From Paenibacillus sedimenti (GTDB taxonomy: Bacteria > Bacillota > Bacilli > Paenibacillales > NBRC-103111): DNA of 64,000 nucleotides. The stretch is from contig NZ_JACVVD010000009.1 in the NCBI RefSeq assembly GCF_014534655.1, positions 1 through 64,000 of the forward strand. The letters are read 5' to 3'. Below are positions 43,270 through 51,787 of the stretch, piece by piece. Made by a program: the position numbers and the translations under genes. Position 1 is the first letter of the stretch. Each line of letters opens with the position of its first letter. The notes under the pieces were generated by a model. It worked only from the letters and a program-made list of their open reading frames with translations. It ran no database searches and had not been told where the DNA came from.

Positions 43270-43734
43270 CTAATCCATTTTTTCAATTTTCACTGTAAAA
43301 ATACCAGTCATATTGGCAAGCTTTTCTATTCCAGATTCAATCTTCCCTAATTTAATAAGTCCGTTTGAATAATGAAAATCTTTATAAAATATAGCCATAT
43401 TTCCCCAAGGGGAATAATATGTGAAATCTTCCACTGAAGGATCAATGCCTGATGGTGCATCTACTGTAGATAATCTTTTCTCTAGATAATTAATTTTTTC
43501 GGTTCCTGCATAATCTTCTAATGTTAATGTTAAGGGAAGTAATCTTATAAAATCCCTGCTTGTTGGATTATCATCCATTTTCACAATTACTTCCTCGTTG
43601 TTAAACGTCAATTTTATTCTGCCATCTACTGCATGGCTATTTTCATTTTTCGATTCATCAGTTGCACCTACTTGTTCGATCGGTTCTGTCCAACCCTGGT
43701 AGGCCAGAGTAAAAAATCGATACCCTCCTCTGTT
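43270..43734 (-). CDS. Cyclophilin-like fold protein, 5' end lost
   Basis: The frame is open from 43734 and reads AYQGWTEPIEQVGATDESKN, then the domain FNNEEVIVKMDDNPTSRDFI, TLTLEDYAGTEKI, YYSPWGNMAIFYKDF, SNGLIKLGKIE, a complete cyclophilin-like domain usually found in exported lipoproteins. No start codon with ribosome site or signal peptide remains; TTG 43611 is the only in-frame candidate and would cut into the domain. Probably no longer exported. Confidence 0.6.
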   Translation of the reverse strand, partial: NRGGYRFFTLAYQGWTEPIEQVGATDESKNENSHAVDGRIKLTFNNEEVIVKMDDNPTSRDFIRLLPLTLTLEDYAGTEKINYLEKRLSTVDAPSGIDPSVEDFTYYSPWGNMAIFYKDFHYSNGLIKLGKIESGIEKLANMTGIFTVKIEKMD

Positions 43735-43760
43735 TTATATGAGATAAGCTAACGAGAGCA

Positions 43761-44804
43761 TCAACTTTTAACCGAAAGCTGAACCGTCCATTGTGCTTCC
43801 TCGATCCATGTCCGATTGCTGAACTCGCGGCCGCGTAGCACGACCTTATCGGCAAAGACCTCAACGAAAAGGCCTTGCGAAGCGTCCTTCCTTACATGTT
43901 GGTACCTGCTATCAAGCACTCTGCCGACCGACGAATTCTTAAACCAATGGAACGTTTCCTTGATGTAGTGCTGCGTGTTGTTCGTAAAATCCTGATGGGT
44001 ATGTCCGGAGAATACAAAAACGTTCGGATATGACTTCAAAACCTCGCGGAACTGCTTTGCCTTGATCAGAGTATGGTTGCCTCCGTCCTGACCGCTTGGG
44101 GGCAGCTCTTGGTGGATCATGACAAACACCGGCTTGCCGTCCTTGTTTTCTGCCATCTTGCTCTGGAACCAGTTCATTTGCTCGTCGGAGTACCAAGCAC
44201 CTTCACCGACCTCCGGTTTTTCCTGAACATACGTCTCCTGCGACAGTAGGATAAAGTGCAACCCGTTCAGCCGTACGTCATGGTAGGGCTTATCCAGTTT
44301 GAATAAGTTTGTGAACGCTTGACGCGCCATAGCATCGGTCTTGCCGTTTGGGAATGCGTCCTTATTCCACGCGCCGTTCTTGTCGATCCAGACATTGTAA
44401 TAATCGTGATTACCCATATTGGCATATACAGGCGGCAACTGGTATTGGGAGATGATATTTTGGTATTCCCTATACTCTACCGGTGTCGCCGAATCGGTAA
44501 TGTCTCCGGTAATGAAGATTCCCTGAGCTTTATCTCCGAACGTCTTAATGTCATTGAGCGCTTTTCTCAGATGATTGGACTGACTGGAACTGCCCGAAGT
44601 GATATGCAAGTCGCTGATAATGAAAAAGGAAAGCAACGGTAGGGCAACGGTTTCAGTCGGGTGCTCCGTCGGCGCCGCTACGGACTCCGTGAAGCTTCCT
44701 TCCGTATCCGCCTGAGAGCGGCGGATCATCGAAAATATGGAAACGGTTAGAATGAATGTCCAAACGGCAGCGATCAGCCATTTGATGAAGTTGCGTCTTG
44801 TCAT
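43761..44804 (-). CDS. Membrane-anchored metallophosphoesterase
   Basis: 347 residues. N-terminal RRNFIKWLIAAVWTFILT is a signal anchor. The calcineurin-like metal-binding motifs are all present: ISDLHIT, GDITD, GNHDYY, MIHQ and GHTH. It should act outside the cytoplasm on a phosphoester. Intact, although both flanks are decayed; the start ATG 44804 has AAGGGGG upstream. Confidence 0.85.
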   Translation of the reverse strand: MTRRNFIKWLIAAVWTFILTVSIFSMIRRSQADTEGSFTESVAAPTEHPTETVALPLLSFFIISDLHITSGSSSQSNHLRKALNDIKTFGDKAQGIFITGDITDSATPVEYREYQNIISQYQLPPVYANMGNHDYYNVWIDKNGAWNKDAFPNGKTDAMARQAFTNLFKLDKPYHDVRLNGLHFILLSQETYVQEKPEVGEGAWYSDEQMNWFQSKMAENKDGKPVFVMIHQELPPSGQDGGNHTLIKAKQFREVLKSYPNVFVFSGHTHQDFTNNTQHYIKETFHWFKNSSVGRVLDSRYQHVRKDASQGLFVEVFADKVVLRGREFSNRTWIEEAQWTVQLSVKS

Positions 44805-45047
44805 TATGTGATATCCCCCTTTTGGGCATTCTTAAAAAATTCTTAGACCTAACACGAGGTGTATAAACAAAAGAGATTGTTTAATCAACTCACGTTTAAT
44901 CTTATATAATTTAGAAGCATGCATTCAATGGCTAAAGAAACGTAATTTGTTGATAATTCAACACAGCGATTGAAAATGTTAATTATCTAAATGAAGAAGC
45001 AGTTAGCAGAGCGATCAAACGGAGTGGCGTGGCAAGAGAGGAATTAT
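44805..45047. other. Intergenic stretch
   Basis: No gene, repeat copy or terminator recognised. Confidence 0.3.
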
Positions 45048-45290
45048 TTATCCCCAAACGCCGTTCCTGTCTGCAGATTCGATTTCCGCTTCCAATATTT
45101 CGATACTACCCATTGTGCTATGCGCCGTAGCCGTCGTTATTGGACGATCATTCACCAGGGCTTCTGCATAATACTTTAGTTGATAGTAGTAACCTTGATC
45201 CGCGGAAAGCTCCGCGTAGAAACCGGGCACATTATTCGGGTTGACCTTCAAGGTATCCCCGTTGAAGAGAATATTGCCGTGTTCAAAATT
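45048..45290 (-). pseudogene. Gfo/Idh/MocA oxidoreductase C-terminal fragment
   Basis: FEHGNILFNGDTLKVNPNNV, GYYYQLKYYAEALVNDRPIT and GSIEILEAEIESADRNG form the C-terminal end of a Gfo/Idh/MocA sugar dehydrogenase. The Rossmann domain is missing and a TGA closes the frame at about 45290. Confidence 0.75.
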
Positions 45291-45299
45291 GACTCAAAA

Positions 45300-45625
45300 G
45301 CCCATTTCAAACCGCGATTGGCGATTGGTTATACCGGTATGTTGCGGGAATTGATCTGGATGAAGATGCTCCTGGATATCAACATATTCATATCAGACCG
45401 CAGCCTGGGGAGGGTTTATCCTGGGCGGAAGCAAAGCTGGAACGATGTATGGATGGATCAATCCGCATGGCGGAAACATGGTGACAATACCTTGGAAGTC
45501 AAGATTCGGATTCCGCCGAATACGACGGCTTCTGTCCTTCTTCCGAATGCAAAAAAAGCCATGCTCCGCGAACATGGTGCTGCACTTAAACAAACAGTGA
45601 AACCAAGGGAGACGTATCTCTAACT
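45300..45625 (+). pseudogene. Alpha-L-rhamnosidase (GH78) C-terminal remnant
   Basis: One frame reads DWLYRYVAGIDLDEDAPGYQ, HIHIRPQPGEGLSWAEAKLE and another DNTLEVKIRIPPNTTASVLL, together the C-terminal beta-sandwich of bacterial GH78 rhamnosidases, separated by at least one frameshift near 45480. The catalytic domain is gone. Opposite in strand to, and facing away from, the other remnants of this locus. Confidence 0.75.
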
Positions 45626-45697
45626 TTAGGGTCTGGAGAGTACAATTTTAGTTATTAAACTAGGGTACCCCCTTCAAAAAACGTACCAATCAGATTT

Positions 45698-46048
45698 TTA
45701 TAAACGAGTACATATGCGTAATTGATTACCATCGGGATCTACGACTGTCATCATGCGAAGCCCTTCAAGATCCTCGCTTGGAGGCTCAAAAATATAGGTA
45801 TCTATTTTGCTCTATAATTCACTGTACCAGCTATCAACATTTGGAACAAAAAAGTGAATTAATCCACCAACTTGGCAGTCACCCTTATGTTTAGTCAAAT
45901 AAATAGTCATATCATCCCTGGTAATCTGAATAAAAACAGGAAAATGCGGTTCAAATCGATGTTCCCAATCGATTTGAAAACCCATTCCCTCGACGTAAAA
46001 CGCCTTACTTTTTGTATAGTCAGTTATGCAGAATGCAGAGTTTAATTG
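45698..46048 (-). pseudogene. VOC/bleomycin-resistance-like protein, start replaced by repeat
   Basis: Frame reads LNSAFCITDYTKSKAFYVEG, QIDWEHRFEPHFPVFIQITR, GDCQVGGLIHFFVPNVDSWY, TAG, SKIDTYIFEPP and VVDPDGNQLRICT, a complete glyoxalase-like VOC domain except for one in-frame TAG (probably from CAG). The first residues and start codon are gone: a CTGCCCGTTAG element begins three bases upstream of the first conserved codon. Two independent lesions. Confidence 0.8.
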
Positions 46049-46050
46049 TC

Positions 46051-46140
46051 CTGCCCGTTTACGGAATATAGGCCACCGTGCGATTCACCGGCAGACTAGA
46101 GCGCATATTATTATGAAGCTATAGATTCCTTTAGTTTAAT
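46051..46140 (+). repeat. Dispersed CTGCCCGTTAG element (GGCCACC subtype)
   Basis: CTGCCCGTTTACGG, TAGGCCACCGTGCGATTCAC, CGGCAGACT, GAAGCTATAGATTCC and TTTAGTTTAAT. The left end abuts the broken 5' end of the VOC gene and the right end is 14 bases from the GNAT stop codon. Confidence 0.75.
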
Positions 46141-46153
46141 TTCATATCAAGCG

Positions 46154-46568
46154 CTAAATGTCCTTTTTAAGATAATAATGCGTATGCCTTCCAGCATTTT
46201 GAATCGTTCCAAACACTTCAAAACCTTGTTTCTTATAAAAATCTATTGCTTGAAAGCTTAAGGTATCTACTTTTATGAACTCGCATTTTTTCTCTTTTGC
46301 AATTTTTTCTGCTTCCAATAGAAGATTTTTTCCGTATCCTAATCCTCTAAGGTCTTCTTCCACAAATAGATATTGTACCTCCAACCAGTTCCAGCATATT
46401 TCTCCAACGATTCCACCAAATATTTGACCATCAGCATTTATTAAAAACAGATTTACCTCTTCATATCTACCTTTTAAATCATCAGGAAAATGCTTTAAAC
46501 TCAATCATCTTATTTCTTACAAAAGCTTTGTCAGCACTATTTAATTCATTAGAAATATATAGCTCCAT
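46154..46568 (-). pseudogene. GNAT acetyltransferase with one frameshift
   Basis: ATG 46568 behind AGGAG encodes MELYISNELNSADKAFVRNK then MIEFKAFS and stops; one base out of frame, 46504-46154 encodes KHFPDDLKGRYEEVNLFLIN, YLFVEEDLRGLGYGKNLLLE and AIDFYKKQGFEVFGTI, the acetyl-CoA binding V/RGxG core of GNAT enzymes. A single indel near 46510 separates a good start from a complete domain. Confidence 0.75.
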
Positions 46569-46789
46569 ATTCGCTCTCCTGTTCCCTTTCAATCCTAACT
46601 TGTCATGAGCAAAATTCTACATTAAACCCAACTTAACATATTCCCCCAATTTATGGATAAGAAATAATCCTTATATCTAAACTTTACTGCTAGACCTTCA
46701 CAAAAGAAAAAAAGCCGCCGCAAAGCAAGCTCCTCCACTCTCAAGCACAAAAACTTCGCCTTGGGACAGGCTCTAGGGTTCAAGCATAA
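46569..46789. other. Intergenic stretch
   Basis: No gene recognised. Confidence 0.3.
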
Positions 46790-46900
46790 CTGCCCGTCAC
46801 GGGAAAGTAAGCAGTATAACCCCATGAGAATGCTGTTTAGGGCATAAAAAAGGCTGCATCTGTGTCGGCAGCCTCAATCGAGCTATCGTTCCCTCTGACG
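46790..46900 (+). repeat. Dispersed CTGCCCGTTAG element (diverged)
   Basis: CTGCCCGTCACGGG, AAAAAAGGCTGC...GTCGGCAGCCT stem, then GAGCTATCGTTCCCTCTGACG, 53 bases from the next minus-strand stop codon. Confidence 0.6.
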
Positions 46901-46952
46901 AGAACCAAACTTCATCGGATACTTATTTGTCGGGGTACATTGGCAGATGATA

Positions 46953-47144
46953 CTATTCTAAGTCATTTCGGGGATGCGGATTAATCGGCGGATATAAGAA
47001 TTGATTATCGAATTGATTATCTTTCTTCGGATCATGATCATCAGGGTTTTCGCTTTCATCTGGCATCTTAGCAGCAGTCATAGCCGACATAGCTTCAAAG
47101 CTTACGAAGTCTTCGACTTCTTCATACTGTTTATTTTCAGTCAT
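46953..47144 (-). CDS. Small acidic protein
   Basis: 63 residues from ATG 47144, seven bases after AGGAGG. Highly acidic first half (YEEVEDFVSFEAMSAMTAAK), then a polar Asp/Asn/Pro-rich tail ending PPINPHPRNDLE. No signal peptide, helix pair or cysteine. Probably disordered. No family recognised; the strong ribosome site argues that it is real. Confidence 0.55.
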   Translation of the reverse strand: MTENKQYEEVEDFVSFEAMSAMTAAKMPDESENPDDHDPKKDNQFDNQFLYPPINPHPRNDLE

Positions 47145-47231
47145 TGCAAGCCTCCTAAAGGTGAATTCATTACTAGGCAATTATTCGCTTTATATTTACT
47201 TTTTATTCAGGAATTCAAGAAAGCTCTTGTA

Positions 47232-47825
47232 CTAATCATTTAATCCCTTTCCATCGAGAATTTGCTGCAAATATTTTTCAACCCTTGACTCTCGAGTTTT
47301 GGGTTGTTTGGGTTCTGAAAAATAATGAATGTATGCTCTTTGCCGTCCCGGCGTCAATGCTTCAAAAGCAGTTTTCAAGGTAGGGATTTCATCGAGTTTA
47401 TTTTGAAATTCTTTAGGGATTATGAATTCTGTCGTCTTCTTAAAATTCACTTCCAAACCGGCTTTTTCAACTTCAATGGCTTCATAAATATAGGCTTTCA
47501 AGATGGTTTCCATTTCAATTATTTCTTGAACATTGGTGAACCGAATCTGGCGCGCCGCCTGTACATTCTCCGTTTGTTGGATTAGAATCCCATGGGTATC
47601 CTTTAACAAGGCACCTTTGTGAAACAGAAGCGCACAATACTCCTTAAATCCATGTATTAAAACTATGTTTTTTTCCTCAAACGTGTAACAAGGATGCATC
47701 CACTTAAATTCTTCGGTCAGCTCACAGTCAAGAACGATATCTCTCAACTTCTCAAATTCCGCCTTCCACTTTTTGGCTTTTCTTAAAAAACCATCAACCT
47801 TAGGATTCATTCTACTATTTGTCAT
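47232..47825 (-). CDS. YdeI family protein (DUF1801 domain)
   Basis: 197 residues from ATG 47825 behind GAGGAG. DUF1801 at about 10-120 (EEFKWMHPCYTFEEKNIVLI, FKEYCALLFHKGALL), then the YdeI C-terminal part (IPKEFQNKLDEIPTLKTAFE, LTPGRQRAYIHYFSEPKQPK, TRESRVEKYLQQIL). A cytosolic protein of unknown biochemical role. Confidence 0.85.
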   Translation of the reverse strand: MTNSRMNPKVDGFLRKAKKWKAEFEKLRDIVLDCELTEEFKWMHPCYTFEEKNIVLIHGFKEYCALLFHKGALLKDTHGILIQQTENVQAARQIRFTNVQEIIEMETILKAYIYEAIEVEKAGLEVNFKKTTEFIIPKEFQNKLDEIPTLKTAFEALTPGRQRAYIHYFSEPKQPKTRESRVEKYLQQILDGKGLND

Positions 47826-47924
47826 CAAGGAACACTCCTCTTCAATTTTTCGACCTGCTTAGCATCGGCAAGTGACTACAGAGCCATGGCAGGAATCCCG
47901 CCATGGTTCTGTAGCCGCTTGCGG

Positions 47925-48344
47925 TTATTGTTCCAACACCTTTTCAAGCTCGCCGCACCATTTACTCCAGCCATACTTAGCTCCACCCAGTGCTTGATCG
48001 TTTGAGATTCCGGTTTGTTCGAGATGAAGGTTAACCTTTCCATCCCCTAAATCCTTCAGCGTCCAGGTGACCGTGTGCTTCTCTCCGCTAGCCCAAGTAT
48101 AGGACAACCGATTTGGTTGCTCCACGATAAGCACTTCGCCTTCAATAATCCCATTCCAATATTCGGTCGGCTGAGTTCGAAACTGAAAACGGTGTCCTAC
48201 GAAGGGCTTAAAATCATTCTCCATCGCTTGACCGGTGTGGATGTTTGCCACCCACTTGGCAAGCTTGCTTGAATCGGTTAATGCGGACCAAAGCTTCTCG
48301 ATTGATGTCGTAAACTGAAAATCCATAGTTAATGTTAAACTCAT
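47925..48344 (-). CDS. SRPBCC/AHSA1-type protein
   Basis: 139 residues from ATG 48344 behind GGAGGAAGAAG. START-like ligand-binding fold: FQFTTSIEKLWSALTDSSKL, WNGIIEGEVLIVEQPNRLSY and HTVTWTLKDLGDGKVNLHLE. Overlaps the ArsR stop codon, so translation is coupled. ArsR-SRPBCC pairs are common; the ligand is unknown. Confidence 0.88.
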   Translation of the reverse strand: MSLTLTMDFQFTTSIEKLWSALTDSSKLAKWVANIHTGQAMENDFKPFVGHRFQFRTQPTEYWNGIIEGEVLIVEQPNRLSYTWASGEKHTVTWTLKDLGDGKVNLHLEQTGISNDQALGGAKYGWSKWCGELEKVLEQ

Positions 48345-48670
48345 TCTTCTTCCTCCTCTAATAGTTGTTTTAAACGCAATATATTCCCACTCCAGAACTT
48401 GCTGTAGAAAGCCACCCAATCTTGAATTTCTTTGAGTGGGGAGGCGTTTAGCCTAAATCGTGTTTCTCTGCCGACTTTTCGGTCAAGTACCAGTCCGGCC
48501 TCTTTAAGGATTGTAAGATGCTTGGATACCGCTGTACGGCCCATTTGAAACTGTGCCGTTAATTCATGAAGCGGTAACTCCTCTGTCTCTGCTAATAGAC
48601 GAATCAATCGGCGCCTAGTTGGATCTGCAATCGCGTCAAACACATCCCGCAACTGATTGTTCTCGCTCAC
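48341..48670 (-). CDS. ArsR-family transcriptional regulator
   Basis: About 109 residues from GTG 48670 behind GGAGAGG. FDAIADPTRRRLIRLLAETE, HELTAQFQMGRTAVSKHLTI and LKEAGLVLDRKVGRETRFRL form the winged helix. No metal-binding cysteine box, so it probably senses something other than metal. Two matching palindromes upstream of the operon are likely its operators. Confidence 0.9.
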   Translation of the reverse strand: MSENNQLRDVFDAIADPTRRRLIRLLAETEELPLHELTAQFQMGRTAVSKHLTILKEAGLVLDRKVGRETRFRLNASPLKEIQDWVAFYSKFWSGNILRLKQLLEEEEE

Positions 48671-48688
48671 AGCACCCTCTCCCAAATA

Positions 48689-49092
48689 TTATTTTCGATA
48701 GTAGAAATCGATATTTAGTGCAGCGTAGGAAAGCGGGAGGATAATATAAAATCCGTAATCACCATAATCGTTAGCAAACATATGTGATAAAGCTGCACCT
48801 GTCATTAAAAAGAAGATACCAGCGTGAACCCATTCTTTAAGCCGAGGAAAACCCGGCACGACGACAGCGATGGCTCCAAGCACTTTCCAAATCCCAAGAA
48901 TAGTTAATACGTATAATGGGTAACCAAGATTCTTCACTAACTCGATGTTTCCCCTCAATTGCATCAGTTGCCCGATACCGCTTAACATAACAGATGCAGC
49001 GAGCAGCAATGTGACTGTCCAATAAGCAATCATTTTCCCCGGGGCCGGGCTTCTACTTTCGTGGTTGTTTCCGTACCGATAATCGTACTCAT
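48689..49092 (-). pseudogene. DoxX-like membrane protein, probable frameshift near the start
   Basis: ATG 49092 follows a perfect GAGGAGG and encodes MSTIIGTETTTKVEARPRGK before TGA; one shift in the CCCCGGGGAAAA run joins it to the frame from ATG 49033, IAYWTVTLLLAASVMLSGIG and three more helices, typical of DoxX family. The shortened frame from 49033 could be translated from the weak GGGGA, so the protein may survive without its leader. First gene of the operon with arsR and the SRPBCC gene. A sequencing error in the run is possible. Confidence 0.65.
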
Positions 49093-49167
49093 TTATTTCC
49101 TCCTCATAATGGTTTCAAGTGAACCTTATTCAGGTTCCAAATTTTCCAAATGGTATACTTCTGATCG

Positions 49168-49219
49168 GACACCATTTAGTGACACTTTGATTATAGGTCA
49201 CCATTTGGTGTCGTGTCAA
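49168..49219 (-). promoter_or_regulatory. Consensus promoter with two ArsR-type operators
   Basis: TTGACA (49214-49219), 18-base spacer, TATAAT (49190-49195). The palindrome GGTCACCATTTGGTGTC fills the spacer, and a second copy GGACACCATTTAGTGAC lies downstream of the -10 box at 49168-49184. Binding at either would block transcription. Confidence 0.8.
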
Positions 49220-49323
49220 CAACATTATTAAACTCCGCATGAAAACGTCAGTTAGCAATGTGTGACAACATATTATGCCATTTGGCTCTTTGACTAAATG
49301 TTAAAAAGCTCGGCACAATAATG

Positions 49324-49481
49324 GAGGCCACTGAAAAAGTCCTGACGTCGTTTTTCAAAGATGCAAAAAGACCGTTTTTAGCCTGTGAGAAGGCTTTAAA
49401 CGGTCTTTTCGTTGTTTTTCTTTAACATAAAACTAAAAAAGCAATGCGTTACGGAAAATACACTGCTTTTTCAGTGGCCTC
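49324..49481. mobile_element. 158-bp miniature inverted-repeat element
   Basis: Perfect 16-bp terminal inverted repeats GAGGCCACTGAAAAAG at both ends. The interior contains a large hairpin AAAAAGACCGTTT...AAACGGTCTTTT (49365-49409) and no coding frame. The end sequence resembles IS1182-type termini from memory. No clear target duplication; ATAATG occurs just outside on both sides but with different spacing. Confidence 0.75.
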
Positions 49482-49569
49482 GCGATAATGCCGAAGCTTT
49501 TTGATCATGACTCAACGGCCTCCAACCGAGATGTATTCGTCTGGTAGTAACCATACCCTGCATGGCTGC

Positions 49570-50532
49570 CTAAAAAATAATCGGAATCTCATTAATATTT
49601 CGGTATACGGTTTTCCCTTTTTCCGCAGCTACTCTCACCATTTCATCTGCACCCGCCGAAGGCCCTCCGACTCGCAATACCGCATCGCAATGAGACAGCA
49701 ATCTCACTGCTGACGGGTGAAAAATGCGGTCGTATACCACATCCCCTATAGTGCGGGATCCGGCTGTGTCCATCAATGGGAGTGCGTACCACTCCCCAAG
49801 AACAGGCATATGTCCCATTTCATAAACCCTGAGGGCAGCTTCATTCATATACCGCATATTTTTTTCGATAAGCAAGGGATCATCGCCTGTATTAGATCGG
49901 TAAGGACCGGCGATTAATATATGCTCGGCTATTCGCGCCGGTTGAAAAAGCTGGTATATTTGCGCGTACTGCAACAGCATAATCGTTTTGGCGTCCCTGA
50001 TTTGACCTTGTTTGACCATATCCAGTGCTTCCGCAAAAGGGAGCTCCAATACCTCAATATGTTCCTGTTCTTCCGTAACTCCTCCGCCTTCATTCACCCG
50101 CATATGGGAATCGTATTCTGCTACAAAAAAATGCAGCAACTCTGTCACCGAACCCGGTGACATATAGGCTTCACCGAGCTTTTGAACGCTTGTGATTTTG
50201 TATCCTGTTTCTTCTTCTGTTTCCCGGCGAATGCATTCCTCCGGGCTGTCCGAATCGAGCAAACCCGCGCACGCCTCGATAAGCATCCCCGTGTCATTGC
50301 CGTTGACATAAGTCGGCATTCGGAACTGACGGGTGAGAATGACGGTTTGCTTTTCCCGGTTGTACAGAAGAATGACAGCCCCGTTTCCGCGGTCATAAAC
50401 TTCTCTCTCTTGGGTTTCCCAAGTACCGTTGTTGTTCTGGTAGGAAAATGTGATTTTCTTTAGTAGATACCAATTAGTGGATAATACCGTCTCAGCCATT
50501 ATTTCTACCCTTGGATTCGTGCAAATGTTCAT
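49570..50532 (-). CDS. NUDIX hydrolase fused to a DUF4406/deoxyribosyltransferase-like domain
   Basis: 320 residues from ATG 50532, six bases after GGAGG. Residues about 10-200 are a NudK-like NUDIX hydrolase with a full Nudix box ([20 protein letters not shown] plus GY). Residues 205-320 ([53 protein letters not shown]) resemble DUF4406 or nucleoside 2-deoxyribosyltransferases. The fusion suggests cleavage of a nucleoside diphosphate sugar and handling of the nucleotide product. It follows the MerR-methyltransferase gene by 52 bases and shares its operon with galE. Confidence 0.82.
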   Translation of the reverse strand: MNICTNPRVEIMAETVLSTNWYLLKKITFSYQNNNGTWETQEREVYDRGNGAVILLYNREKQTVILTRQFRMPTYVNGNDTGMLIEACAGLLDSDSPEECIRRETEEETGYKITSVQKLGEAYMSPGSVTELLHFFVAEYDSHMRVNEGGGVTEEQEHIEVLELPFAEALDMVKQGQIRDAKTIMLLQYAQIYQLFQPARIAEHILIAGPYRSNTGDDPLLIEKNMRYMNEAALRVYEMGHMPVLGEWYALPLMDTAGSRTIGDVVYDRIFHPSAVRLLSHCDAVLRVGGPSAGADEMVRVAAEKGKTVYRNINEIPIIF

Positions 50533-50584
50533 ATTAATCCTCCTCGTTATGTGCTTATCTGGCAATAAATCATTCAGACAACCC

Positions 50585-51787
50585 TCATTTTCTTGATAGA
50601 AAAAATCCGGAATCCATCGTAATAAAGATTCTTCCGTTACCTTCCTGAATTTTCGCATTCAAATACGATCGGAAGGCTTCTAATCTTTCGCCTGTAAGAA
50701 AATGTCTTGCATTCATTGGTGTTGATATCATGTAATGAATAAGCGGTTCCGCTTCATTCACCAACATGTAATTTTCATATCGGATCAATTCAATATCTGT
50801 GAATCGAGAAGCCAAAATCTCCGATCCGTTGTCCAAGTGGAACCGTTCCATGACATCGTCCAGCACCCGTATAGCAGGGTCGAATGCCCTCGCAAGTTGC
50901 TCCATTTCCTGAAGGTGGCTCTTGCTCATGGTAGACGTATAGAGCAAACCGTCGCTCTTTAGTACCCTGTGACATTCAGACAGAGCATGCCCGATATCCA
51001 GCACGTGATAAAGCATGTGATTCGCAATGACGATATCGAATTCGCCGTCGTGGAATGGAATCGATTGCGCGTCAACCGTCAAAAACGTGAATTGGTTGTT
51101 TTGGTCATTTATATTGGTGCGGGCGGCCTCTATCATGCCCGGTGATTTGTCGGTAAGCGTAATGTTCCACGATGGCGGAACCCTGTCAATATTTCGGCTC
51201 CACAAGGCAGCATCTCCGCAGCCAAGTTCCAATATTTTGAGATCGGGCACCAACCCGAGTTGATCAAAGAACCACCGGTGCCATCCGATTTGATTGACGC
51301 TGAATCGGTCGTACAGCTTGATTCTTGCCTGCAGCCGGAGTGCGTTGCGGTATTGCTCACCCCAATTTTTTTCGGTATGAATCGTCTGAATGATGTCCGA
51401 CAAGCTATCCCAATCCGCTTCTGCTTGATGTTCTCCGAGCATATCCAGCGCTTCATCGATTGCTTTGGATACAAACTGCATGTGGGCAATTTTTTGCCGG
51501 ATTACTTCTTTTTGCATGATTAGAGAGCTTCTTAAGTCCTGTTCGGGAAATGAGCCTTCATAGATAATTTGTTTAATGTCGGAAAGCGTCAGACCGATAT
51601 ATTTTAGTGCATGTATTTTTTGCAGCCGCACTAAGTCTTCTTTACTGTACAAACGGACAGAAGCATCGTTATATTGCGATGGTTTGAGCAATCCGATCTG
51701 ATCATAATATCTCAAGGTTCTAATTGTCATTCCCGTCCGTTTCGCGAGCTGTCCGGTTGTCAGATACTCTTTGTCCCTCCTCTTCAA
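50585..51787 (-). CDS. MerR regulator fused to a SAM-dependent methyltransferase
   Basis: 400 residues from TTG 51787, eight bases after GGGGGGAG. Residues 5-75 are a MerR winged helix ([26 protein letters not shown]), a coiled linker spans to about 130, and residues 165-300 are a class I methyltransferase with [12 protein letters not shown] and [17 protein letters not shown]. The start codon overlaps the galE stop (TTGA), giving translational coupling. A MerR-type promoter lies upstream of galE, so the regulator probably controls its own operon and the methyltransferase part may sense or modify the ligand. Confidence 0.85.
   Translation of the reverse strand: MKRRDKEYLTTGQLAKRTGMTIRTLRYYDQIGLLKPSQYNDASVRLYSKEDLVRLQKIHALKYIGLTLSDIKQIIYEGSFPEQDLRSSLIMQKEVIRQKIAHMQFVSKAIDEALDMLGEHQAEADWDSLSDIIQTIHTEKNWGEQYRNALRLQARIKLYDRFSVNQIGWHRWFFDQLGLVPDLKILELGCGDAALWSRNIDRVPPSWNITLTDKSPGMIEAARTNINDQNNQFTFLTVDAQSIPFHDGEFDIVIANHMLYHVLDIGHALSECHRVLKSDGLLYTSTMSKSHLQEMEQLARAFDPAIRVLDDVMERFHLDNGSEILASRFTDIELIRYENYMLVNEAEPLIHYMISTPMNARHFLTGERLEAFRSYLNAKIQEGNGRIFITMDSGFFLSRK

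Noticed and set aside
45180..45623. 147-codon plus-strand frame as a complete gene
   Set aside because: Its first half is antisense to the Gfo/Idh/MocA fragment; only the last part matches GH78, and the preceding GH78 codons are in another frame.
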